Below are positions 1 through 4,875 of a stretch of 36,604 bases of DNA, in pieces; position 1 is the stretch's first letter; every line of letters starts with the position of its first letter. A program made the translations under genes and the position numbers. The notes under the pieces are model-generated. The model was not told where the DNA came from. It worked only from the letters and a program-made list of their open reading frames with translations, and did no database searches. Origin of the DNA: a virus; the IMG/VR virus record IMGVR_UViG_3300025889_000379, positions 1 through 36,604 of that record; one strand, given 5' to 3'.

Positions 1-10
1 ACCCCATGAT

Positions 11-181
11 TTACCCCCGCATGTCCCATTTGTCCCGGCTGCGATTGTCCATATGGCGCAACAGCCGCTTGTGCCTCCGCCCGTCGCGCCAGCTCATCCA
101 AGCGTCAACGGCTAATCCTGCTATGATGATGGCGGCCAGTAGAGTGGAGATAATCAGGCCCATGATCTCGGTCTCAGTCAT
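11..181 (-). CDS. Small single-pass membrane protein (56 aa)
   Basis: The protein has a short acidic N-terminus (MTETEIMG), one hydrophobic helix at about residues 7-24, then a basic, Arg/Lys-rich cytoplasmic-type tail ending DKWDMRG. The start codon overlaps the stop of the RMF-like gene by 8 bases, so the two are probably translationally coupled. The copy at 35844-36014 differs by about ten bases but by only one residue (Arg/Gln at position 35). Nearly all changes are therefore silent, which is strong evidence of a real gene under purifying selection. The function is unknown; a small inner-membrane accessory protein of the early operon is the safest description. Confidence 0.75.
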   Translation of the reverse strand: MTETEIMGLIISTLLAAIIIAGLAVDAWMSWRDGRRHKRLLRHMDNRSRDKWDMRG

Positions 182-389
182 GGCGGCGCTCCATGCGGGC
201 TAACATTCGCCGTTCGTCTGACAGTATATCCTGCGGCGTAATCAGTCGGCCATTGTCGCGCTTTTGAGCGCTTCGCCAGCCTCTTCGCCACGCCCCGCTT
301 TTTGTGGACAAATAGGGGTACCCGGACGCATACGCCTTCCGGCCACATTCTTCATCGTGCCTTTGCTGCTGTCGGTATGAGACTGTCAT
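174..389 (-). CDS. Ribosome-modulation-factor-like small protein (71 aa)
   Basis: The central segment (EECGRKAYASGYPY, then AWRRGWRSAQ) resembles the RMF/CrpP fold family. In that family a GR-x-AY-x-G helix is followed by a W-x-x-GW helix. E. coli RMF dimerises 70S ribosomes, while some family members act on other targets. The start at 389 is chosen because a GCGGGGA ribosome-binding site lies just upstream; a longer reading to 473 has no such site. The positional equivalent at 36007-36207 is a different member of the same family, so this slot appears to swap alleles. The family assignment rests on a short pattern and is moderate. A role in host translation is inference. Confidence 0.6.
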   Translation of the reverse strand: MTVSYRQQQRHDEECGRKAYASGYPYLSTKSGAWRRGWRSAQKRDNGRLITPQDILSDERRMLARMERRHD

Positions 390-421
390 TGTAATCCCCG
401 CAATACTGATCAATTGATACA

Positions 422-492
422 ACCTGGCGGGCGAGGCCACCCCCGCTACGTGCATCGCGGTTACGCCACGCACTGCCTCAAGCCCGCCAGGT
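422..492 (-). ncRNA. Conserved intergenic stem-loop in leftward operon (left copy)
   Basis: The 11-base arms at 422-432 and 482-492 are perfectly complementary. After a two-base AA bulge a second 5-bp stem follows (433-437 with 475-479). On the minus strand an inner GTGCGT/ATGCAC hairpin with a small GCG/CGC top can form. The second copy at 36238-36311 keeps the same architecture, and one outer pair changes from T-A to G-C on both sides. There is no T-run, so a simple intrinsic terminator is not obvious. It begins about 13 bases after the stop of the 85-residue gene, in the leader of the RMF-like gene. Possible roles are RNA processing, attenuation or a stable small RNA. Confidence 0.6.
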
Positions 493-505
493 ATTCGCTC
501 TGCCG

Positions 506-763
506 CTATGGAGAGTTCGCAGCAGAGGAATCCTGTTCGGTGACGAGTGACGTAATGAGATTTTCATCGCGCGTCACGTCCGGCTCGGGGCTTTCTGGGT
601 CAACAATTGACTTGAGTATCCACCCCAAATAGCGGGCCTGCTCCCACGTGCCTACGATGATTTCAATCTCGGAGACTCCGAAATCAATGATGACCGCGTG
701 CGCTCCGCCGTTGCTATGCGAGTAGACATCAGTCGCGGATTTCAGATGCAGTGTGACGTTCAT
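506..763 (-). CDS. Conserved hypothetical early protein (85 aa)
   Basis: I do not recognise a named family. The protein is a compact alpha/beta sequence with a central hydrophobic strand (HAVIIDFGVSEIEIIV), a following helix containing YLGWILKS, and an acidic tail ending SSAANSP. The start has a GGAGGCAA-type ribosome-binding site. The copy at 36325-36582 has the same length and 68 of 85 identical residues. Changes cluster in residues 38-41 and in the C-terminal third, while the N-terminus and the FGVSEIEIIV strand are fixed. It sits between the zinc-ribbon gene and the RMF-like gene of the leftward operon. Confidence 0.8.
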   Translation of the reverse strand: MNVTLHLKSATDVYSHSNGGAHAVIIDFGVSEIEIIVGTWEQARYLGWILKSIVDPESPEPDVTRDENLITSLVTEQDSSAANSP

Positions 764-777
764 GTCGTTGCCTCCAG

Positions 778-999
778 TTACAAAAAATCTTTCATCGACA
801 GTCCGTAGTCATCCCATGCCCGCTGCCGTGGGCCTGCGTAGTCGGCATCGATCTCATCGCTATCTCGCCACCCGTGAAGCTGTGCCTTGACCCGCTCGGC
901 AATCGCCAGTTCTTCAGCGTCCAGATCACAGCTAGGGCAGACGCGATATTCGTCGCTATCGTAGTGCTCGTCATGGGTGTGGCAATATTCAATCGACAT
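778..999 (-). CDS. Small zinc-ribbon-like acidic protein (73 aa)
   Basis: This is the first gene of the leftward early operon. Its N-terminal half has Cys/His pairs in a zinc-ribbon arrangement (YCHTH, then VCPSC about 13 residues later). The rest is acidic and helical, ending in SMKDFL. An AGGAGG ribosome-binding site lies 6-9 bases before the ATG. It directly follows the control region at 1000-1140 and precedes the 85-residue gene by 14 bases. The stop codon of a second copy is visible at 36597-36599 at the right end. The function is unknown; metal binding is inferred from the cysteine pattern only. Confidence 0.75.
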   Translation of the reverse strand: MSIEYCHTHDEHYDSDEYRVCPSCDLDAEELAIAERVKAQLHGWRDSDEIDADYAGPRQRAWDDYGLSMKDFL

Positions 1000-1018
1000 G
1001 GCGTGGCCTCCTGAGTGT

Positions 1019-1085
1019 CACCGGGCGGCTCGGGCGTGGTGTATCGATGCGGCGCCCGATTTGGGTTGGGCGTGACCGCCCGGTG
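1019..1085 (-). promoter_or_regulatory. Nested inverted repeat in leader of leftward operon
   Basis: The outer arms CACCGGGCGG (1019-1028) and CCGCCCGGTG (1076-1085) are perfect complements. Inside them TCGGGCG (1030-1036) pairs with CGCCCGA (1053-1059). The structure lies between the putative leftward promoter and the AGGAGG site of the first leftward gene, so it would form in the leader RNA. It could be an antitermination, processing or translational control element. Confidence 0.5.
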
Positions 1086-1093
1086 ATGAGGTG

Positions 1094-1122
1094 ACACTAG
1101 ACGACGGTTTACCCTTCGTCAA
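1094..1122 (-). promoter_or_regulatory. Candidate leftward early promoter
   Basis: Read on the minus strand, TTGACG (1117-1122) is followed after 17 bases by TAGTGT (1094-1099). The -35 is near consensus and the -10 is weak. Its position, immediately upstream of the leftward leader and overlapping the 1118-1135 dyad, fits a regulated early promoter. This is sequence inference only. Confidence 0.4.
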
Positions 1123-1135
1123 TAAGAAAATTGAC
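1118..1135. promoter_or_regulatory. Candidate operator dyad
   Basis: GTCAAT (1118-1123) and ATTGAC (1130-1135) form a perfect 6-bp dyad with an AT-rich 6-base spacer. It overlaps the candidate leftward -35 element and lies about 90 bases upstream of the YdaS/Cro-like gene. Size and symmetry fit a dimeric helix-turn-helix repressor site. Only one copy was noticed. Confidence 0.4.
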
Positions 1136-1223
1136 CGCGAGTTAAATTATTTTGGCGGTGGATAACAGACGCATGCTATCGAGCCCGTTGACGCGGGGTA
1201 AAATGCTATGCTAAGAGTGATTC

Positions 1224-1466
1224 ATGGCTGAACCACGCGACGAGACTATGCGGAAGATCATCGAGGCTAGCGTCTCTGTGACGTGGCTTGCGCAGCAGTT
1301 GGGGCTTACCGTCCCGGCTGTCAGTAAATGGCGGCGGGTTCCGGCCGAACACGTGTTACGCGTCGAGGAGTTGACGGGCGTTAGCCGTCACGACATGCGG
1401 CCGGACATCTTTGGCCCGCATCCGCGCCCTCGCCAGAGGGCAGCGGGAAACGTCGTCGCCGCGTAG
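1224..1466 (+). CDS. YdaS/Cro-like helix-turn-helix regulator (80 aa)
   Basis: The protein carries a Cro/YdaS-type helix-turn-helix at about residues 17-60. The helix VTWLAQQLGL is followed by the recognition helix TVPAVSKWRR and the segment VPAEHVLRVEELTGVSRHDMRPDIF, which is highly characteristic of YdaS-like proteins. It is the first gene of the rightward early operon and faces the leftward operon across a 225-base control region. This is the position of cro in lambdoid phages. It probably binds that control region, with the dyad at 1118-1135 as a candidate site. An extended -10-like TGCTATGCT lies at 1204-1212. No CI-type partner is seen nearby. Confidence 0.8.
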   Translation: MAEPRDETMRKIIEASVSVTWLAQQLGLTVPAVSKWRRVPAEHVLRVEELTGVSRHDMRPDIFGPHPRPRQRAAGNVVAA

Positions 1467-1469
1467 AGT

Positions 1470-1554
1470 AGACAGCGCGTGTGTGGAGCCCCGCCGGTGC
1501 TAGGGGCGCAAAAACTGTCTGCACACGAGTAGGGGACCGGCCCCGCTGTCTTTT
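1470..1554 (+). ncRNA. Candidate multi-branched structured RNA or terminator
   Basis: Four mutually compatible stems are visible. AGACAGC (1470-1476) pairs with GCTGTCT (1545-1551). CGTGTG (1478-1483) pairs with CACACG (1522-1527). GCCCC (1488-1492) pairs with GGGGC (1503-1507). GGGG (1532-1535) pairs with CCCC (1541-1544). The closing stem runs straight into a short T-run. An alternative CTGTCT at 1515-1520 competes for the 5' arm, so a switch between two folds is possible. It starts 4 bases after the stop of the regulator. No gene was found between 1467 and 1834; the remaining sequence there shows only the hairpin at 1742-1773. Confidence 0.45.
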
Positions 1555-1741
1555 AATCGAGTAGCGTTGCGTTGCGTCAAGCGCCTATATCGGCGCGGGG
1601 ATGGACTGCGCCCGCATCGCGCAGGGCTGTGGCCTCGGCCTTTGCCGTCCCCGCTCCGCTATCGGTGCCCTCGATAGCGCCTCCCTGTTGTAACTGGCGG
1701 GCTGTTTGCGTCCCGCCGATCCTTTTGAGGGCAGACACAAT

Positions 1742-1773
1742 AACGGCCCGGCTCGGGAGAGAGCCAGGCCGTT
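1742..1773 (+). terminator. Strong GC-rich hairpin, terminator-like without T-run
   Basis: AACGGCCCGGCTC pairs with GAGCCAGGCCGTT with a single mismatch and a 6-base loop. It lies in the gene-free stretch upstream of the 64-residue gene. The absence of a T-run makes factor-independent termination uncertain; attenuation or RNA protection are alternatives. Confidence 0.45.
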
Positions 1774-1834
1774 CGGTGGGTGCTGTATGGTGCAGCATGC
1801 TGCCACCAACGCGCGGCATAGGAGGCCGCTTACG

Positions 1835-2029
1835 ATGGATACCATAGCAAATCACTGTGACATTGACAACAACCGTCAAGCAGAAACCGTGTGGATAATC
1901 CGTGGTCCGCACCGAATCAGGGCAGACGTCGCCACGTTGCACGCGATGGCGCTGCAGGGCTGGTTTTTGATCCGCACAGCAGCCGGCTTCCAGGCTCACT
2001 ATGCTGACGTTTGGGAGGGGTCTGCATGA
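1835..2029 (+). CDS. Hypothetical small early protein (64 aa)
   Basis: I do not recognise this protein. The ATG at 1835 has an AGGAGG ribosome-binding site a few bases upstream; an in-frame upstream extension lacks one. The sequence is a small alpha/beta protein with a strand-like segment (TVWIIRGPHRIRAD) and an aromatic-rich second half (GWFLIRTAAGFQAHYADVWE). It overlaps the next gene through an ATGA junction, which indicates coupled translation in the rightward early operon. Unknown function. Confidence 0.65.
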   Translation: MDTIANHCDIDNNRQAETVWIIRGPHRIRADVATLHAMALQGWFLIRTAAGFQAHYADVWEGSA

Positions 2030-2271
2030 AACGCCAGAAAATCCCTAAAATCCCTAAAGGCCCATACCACGTGTGCTGCAAGATATGCAGCAAGCAGTTT
2101 TGGGCGCACGGGCCGTTACGGAAGTTTTGCAGCGCGTGCAGGGACAATCTCGATCCGACTCAGGTTAGCATGGGCGTAAACAAATCGCGCGACTACCCCA
2201 CTATTGATGAGGTGCGCGCCGAACTGACGTGGGGCGAGGTCGACCGCATGCGTGGGTTAATGCGCGAGTAG
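2026..2271 (+). CDS. Zinc-ribbon early protein (81 aa)
   Basis: The basic N-terminus (MKRQKIPKIPKGP) is followed by two cysteine pairs (CCKICSKQF and FCSACRD) spaced as in a zinc ribbon. The C-terminal helix ends WGEVDRMRGLMRE. The start at 2026 overlaps the preceding stop as ATGA and has GGGAGGGG upstream. It ends just before a strong terminator-like hairpin at 2280-2314 and may bind DNA or RNA in the early operon, but no specific family is assigned. Confidence 0.7.
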   Translation: MKRQKIPKIPKGPYHVCCKICSKQFWAHGPLRKFCSACRDNLDPTQVSMGVNKSRDYPTIDEVRAELTWGEVDRMRGLMRE

Positions 2272-2279
2272 GCAAAAAG

Positions 2280-2314
2280 AAGCCCCGCCGACCGGGAAGT
2301 CGATAGCGGGGCTT
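2280..2314 (+). terminator. Rho-independent-type terminator before replication gene
   Basis: AAGCCCCGC (2280-2288) pairs perfectly with GCGGGGCTT (2306-2314), followed by TATCC. An A-rich tract precedes it. It separates the regulator and zinc-ribbon genes from the replication gene. It probably acts as a partial terminator or attenuator, because no separate promoter is obvious downstream. Confidence 0.6.
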
Positions 2315-2335
2315 TATCCAAAGAACGAGGAAACC

Positions 2336-3205
2336 ATGACAGAATTTGCAACAAAACGCAAGGGCAAGGGGGCAAGATTTGTGCGGTTTTTCCCGTCCGA
2401 CTGGAGGTCCGGGTGCATTGGCCTGACGTTCGAGCAGGAGGGCCTTTATATCCGCATTTGCTCATACATCTATGAGACCGAACAGCGCTTGTCATTGGAT
2501 GACAGGCAAGCAGCAAAACAGATGGGGGCACACACGAATGCCTACAGGAAAGTCCGTGACCAACTCGCCGCGCTCGGGAAGCTCACACAAACACCAACAG
2601 GATGGACAGTCGGCAGAGCGGAACGCGAACTCGAAGCCGCAGTTGGGCGCGCGATTTCCGATACGGAAACCGTCTCCGACCGACCGGCTCATACGTCATC
2701 GGGACGGGACACCGGCCAGGATACCGTAGGAGATACCCCCCACAATACCCCCCTAGATACCCCCATAGTATCTAGGGGGGTGTTTTCCGAAAACGCCAAT
2801 AAAAGCAATGACCCTCTTATAGAGCCAATAGCCAATAGCCAAAAAGTAACCCCCAAACCCCCTGCGGGGGCTTTTGACGATCCATCAAATTCGGAAGGAG
2901 TCGAGGTTCTGTCAGATGGATCAATCCGGCTCGTCAACGGGGTGAGGACCTTTTGGCTGGCTGAATTCGACGGCGACGAACACCGGCTAGCGCTTGCCAT
3001 CAAGCAAATCACCGTCCAGCCGAACAGCCGCCGGCCGATCAGGGCGCAGGTCGAAAGCCAGCTGGCCCGGCAAACGTCCGAACGGCGGGACCGAGACGCG
3101 CGCTATTCGGCAGCGGTCAAGCGCAATGGTGCCGACAAGGGCGGTGGGGGCGTGAATGTTGCTGACTTCATGGCCCGCATGCGAGCTGGCGAGGTGTCGG
3201 CATGA
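2336..3205 (+). CDS. DUF1376-type phage replication initiation protein (289 aa)
   Basis: The N-terminal domain (about residues 12-105) fits DUF1376. It has RFFPSDW, then a GLTFEQEGLYIRICSYIYE helix, and a GKLTQ segment before the wing. This domain is found in lambda O/YdaU-like initiators that recognise the phage origin. Residues 123-142 form a tetrapeptide repeat (x-x-D/N-T), which is the translation of a 12-bp iteron array. The C-terminal part is basic and probably recruits the helicase or its loader. The start has a GAGG site. The next gene overlaps by ATGA. The arrangement of initiator gene with embedded origin is as in lambda gene O. Confidence 0.75.
   Translation: MTEFATKRKGKGARFVRFFPSDWRSGCIGLTFEQEGLYIRICSYIYETEQRLSLDDRQAAKQMGAHTNAYRKVRDQLAALGKLTQTPTGWTVGRAERELEAAVGRAISDTETVSDRPAHTSSGRDTGQDTVGDTPHNTPLDTPIVSRGVFSENANKSNDPLIEPIANSQKVTPKPPAGAFDDPSNSEGVEVLSDGSIRLVNGVRTFWLAEFDGDEHRLALAIKQITVQPNSRRPIRAQVESQLARQTSERRDRDARYSAAVKRNGADKGGGGVNVADFMARMRAGEVSA
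2709..2840 (+). other. Candidate replication origin inside the initiator gene
   Basis: ACACC/ATACC-led repeats begin at 2709, 2721, 2733, 2745 and 2757, an exact 12-bp period. The 14-base arms at 2747-2760 and 2768-2781 are perfect inverted repeats (CCCTAGATAC core) around a 7-base loop. They are followed by an A/T-richer stretch with CCAATAG direct repeats at 2825-2838. Iterons plus an adjacent low-GC segment within an initiator gene is the lambda-type origin layout. Inference from architecture. Confidence 0.6.
2858..2875 (+). terminator. Hairpin with T-run inside replication gene
   Basis: CCCCC (2858-2862) and GGGGG (2866-2870) form a short hairpin followed by CTTTT. It looks like an intrinsic terminator but lies within the coding sequence just after the candidate origin. 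It may attenuate transcription or simply border the origin. Confidence 0.35.
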
Positions 3206-3783
3206 GGGCGAGTGAATTTATTGGGCGGTTATCACGCCACTACGGCAAACGCCACGCGTCCGATCAAGACATGATGGAGTGGTATACGGACATCGAAGCG
3301 ACTATTGGCCGGACAGACGCTAACGTGCTGCATCGTGCATTCGAGTTGATCCGCGATGAATGGGAAGAAAGATCATTCCCATTGCCGGCCCAGCTTCGTA
3401 AATTCATCGATCGCGCGGCGCAGCAGCTGCACCCGGAATTGCCCGGTGAGCATCACGGCGCACATAGGTCACTCCGCGCACGCGACACACCGGAACAGAT
3501 ACGCCAGTGTGATGAAGCAAGAGCGTGGCAAACATCCGTGATCGCTCAATATGGGTCTTGGGCGCAATACTGGCGTGTCACAAAACATCAGTGGCCGGAA
3601 GGTCGAGCGAAGAACGAAGCCCCAGCCACAGAAGCGGAGCGTTGGCGGGATGTGGAACAGCGAGCATTCGCGGCAATTCAAAGCGGACCAAACAAACATC
3701 TGCACACGCGGCCAATGACAGACGCTGAGCGAAAACTTTATCATCGGCAGCAACAGCGCATGACAGGGGAGCGAGACGAATGA
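3202..3783 (+). CDS. Hypothetical protein following the initiator (193 aa)
   Basis: The start overlaps the initiator stop as ATGA. The N-terminal helical region (SEFIGRLSRHYGK, then RAFELIRDEWEERSFPLPAQLRKFIDRAAQ) resembles helical N-termini of phage replication accessory proteins that sit in this slot. I do not see Walker motifs, so it is not an obvious DnaC-type ATPase loader. The C-terminus is basic and Gln/Arg-rich (RKLYHRQQQRMTGERDE). By position a helicase-loader or primosome adaptor role is plausible, but that is inference. It overlaps the next gene by 4 bases. Confidence 0.65.
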   Translation: MRASEFIGRLSRHYGKRHASDQDMMEWYTDIEATIGRTDANVLHRAFELIRDEWEERSFPLPAQLRKFIDRAAQQLHPELPGEHHGAHRSLRARDTPEQIRQCDEARAWQTSVIAQYGSWAQYWRVTKHQWPEGRAKNEAPATEAERWRDVEQRAFAAIQSGPNKHLHTRPMTDAERKLYHRQQQRMTGERDE

Positions 3784-4472
3784 AAAAAAATGATGTGTCA
3801 GCGAAGGTAGCTAGAGCTTTGCGCAGTCTTGCCTTCATCGAAGATCTTCAATTTGATGAAAAAGTGGAAGCGTTGAATGCCATTCGTGAAAAATTGCATG
3901 ACATGAGCCCATTTAACGGGGAACCGGTCGATTTGGTGCGGTGGGTGAAGTCGGATACGGTGCGAGCCAACGACTACAATCCTAATAGTGTTGCGCCGCC
4001 GGAAATGCAGCTGTTGCGATTGTCCATCGCGGAGGATGGATACACGCAACCAATTGTCACAAATCTCGAAGAGGACGTGCGGATCGTTATCGACGGGTTC
4101 CACAGAAACCGGGTCGGCAAAGAATGCGAGGAAATCAGGCAACGGATTCGTGGCTATTTGCCGGTCGTACAGATCAGGCCATCGCAGAACGGCCGCGAAA
4201 ACAGAATGGCGGCGACGATCAGGCATAACAGAGCGAGAGGCAAGCACCAGGTTGAAGCTATGACGGCGATAGTTTTGGACCTGAAGCGCCGAAACTGGAG
4301 CAGTGAGAAGATTGGCAAGCAGCTTGGCATGGATCCTGACGAGGTGTTACGGCTGGCTCAGATTGGCGGGCTTGCTGATATGTTCCTTGATCGCGAGTTC
4401 TCCGAGGCATGGGAACCAGCTTCTACCGTCAATGAGGACGATAACCTCATAGTGGAGGATGAAAATGTCTAA
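3780..4472 (+). CDS. ibrB-like: ParB/IbrB-like nuclease-fold protein (230 aa)
   Basis: ParB-type motifs appear in order: NDYNPN (64-69), EDGYTQPIV (85-93), IDGFHRNR (104-111) and RHNRARGKH (148-156). A helix-turn-helix follows at about 173-195 (WSSEKIGKQLGMDPDEVLRLAQ). There is no partner ParA. Instead, two genes downstream lies a PAPS-reductase-family protein with the IbrA architecture. This matches the E. coli prophage pair IbrB/IbrA, known as regulators of immunoglobulin-binding protein expression. ParB folds can bind and hydrolyse CTP or cleave DNA; which applies here is not known. The start overlaps the preceding gene by 4 bases. Confidence 0.8.
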   Translation: MKKNDVSAKVARALRSLAFIEDLQFDEKVEALNAIREKLHDMSPFNGEPVDLVRWVKSDTVRANDYNPNSVAPPEMQLLRLSIAEDGYTQPIVTNLEEDVRIVIDGFHRNRVGKECEEIRQRIRGYLPVVQIRPSQNGRENRMAATIRHNRARGKHQVEAMTAIVLDLKRRNWSSEKIGKQLGMDPDEVLRLAQIGGLADMFLDREFSEAWEPASTVNEDDNLIVEDENV

Positions 4473-4875
4473 GCGCATTTATCACCACTACGAAGAGTTA
4501 GAAGAGTATAAATGCGGGATGTGGAAGATCGTTCGCGGGAAAGAGCGCAAAGAGCACGTTGCTAACGCTGCTGATCTGATGAAATCACCGTCCGATTTTA
4601 AGGAGGCAATGATGGAAGCCTTGGAGGCGTGGCCAAAATCCTGCGATGCAAATCTGACGGCTGAAAGTGTCAACCGTATAGCTTGGCTGGGCCATGCTGG
4701 ATGCTGCATCGCAACGAAATCGCCGGAAGAGGCAACGCGCGTCGCTTGGCATACACTAGATAAATTTCAGCAGGACGAAGCAAACCGGGCTGCGGAAGAT
4801 GTTTTAAACGTCTATCTTATGCGCCGTAGAAGACAAACTCAGAGCTTGATGCTGTTCGATGAGGTGGCGCAATGA
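4465..4875 (+). CDS. Middle gene of IbrB/IbrA-like cassette (136 aa)
   Basis: The start at 4465 is preferred over 4459 because GGAGG at 4454-4458 gives a 6-base spacing. The protein is largely helical, with EALEAWPKSCDANLTAESVNRIAWLGHAGCCIA in two adjacent segments and an Arg-rich end (YLMRRRRQTQSLMLFDEV). The Cys-Cys pair and the GHAG turn stand out. It overlaps both neighbours, so it should be made with them in fixed proportion. I do not recognise the family. Context suggests an adaptor or third subunit for the ParB-like and PAPS-reductase-like proteins. Confidence 0.75.
   Translation: MSKRIYHHYEELEEYKCGMWKIVRGKERKEHVANAADLMKSPSDFKEAMMEALEAWPKSCDANLTAESVNRIAWLGHAGCCIATKSPEEATRVAWHTLDKFQQDEANRAAEDVLNVYLMRRRRQTQSLMLFDEVAQ

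Larger units (their letters stand above)
1..783. repeat. Left copy of diverged terminal repeat
   Basis: This block aligns with 35834-36604 at a constant offset of 35833 over its first part. It carries the same leftward gene order: the first bases of an 82-residue gene, a 56-residue membrane protein, an RMF-like protein, an 85-residue protein, and the stop of a zinc-ribbon gene. By eye the copies are roughly 94% identical over the first 180 bases, clearly different across the RMF-like gene, and about 85% identical over 390-780. True terminal redundancy would be identical. I infer a circular or permuted genome whose right end was assembled from a related strain, or else a tandem duplication. 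Confidence 0.85.

Noticed and set aside
6-203. Rightward reading conserved in both terminal copies
   Set aside because: It is antisense to the 56-residue membrane protein. Base changes between the copies are silent in the leftward frame (one residue change) but alter several residues in the rightward one.
1601-1680. Possible tRNA-like GC-rich stretch
   Set aside because: No cloverleaf with a T-arm GTTC motif and properly spaced anticodon arm could be drawn. No tRNA was found elsewhere either.
1572-1847. Possible coding region on either strand in the 1467-1834 gap
   Set aside because: Readings on both strands lack a ribosome-binding site and have Pro/Arg/Ala/Cys-rich composition typical of out-of-frame GC-rich DNA. 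The plus-strand one also runs into a better supported gene.
3780-4472. Chromosome or plasmid partition ParB
   Set aside because: No ParA or parS-like site next to it, and the linked PAPS-reductase-family gene points to the IbrB type. A partition role remains only a remote possibility through the 8618-8730 array.
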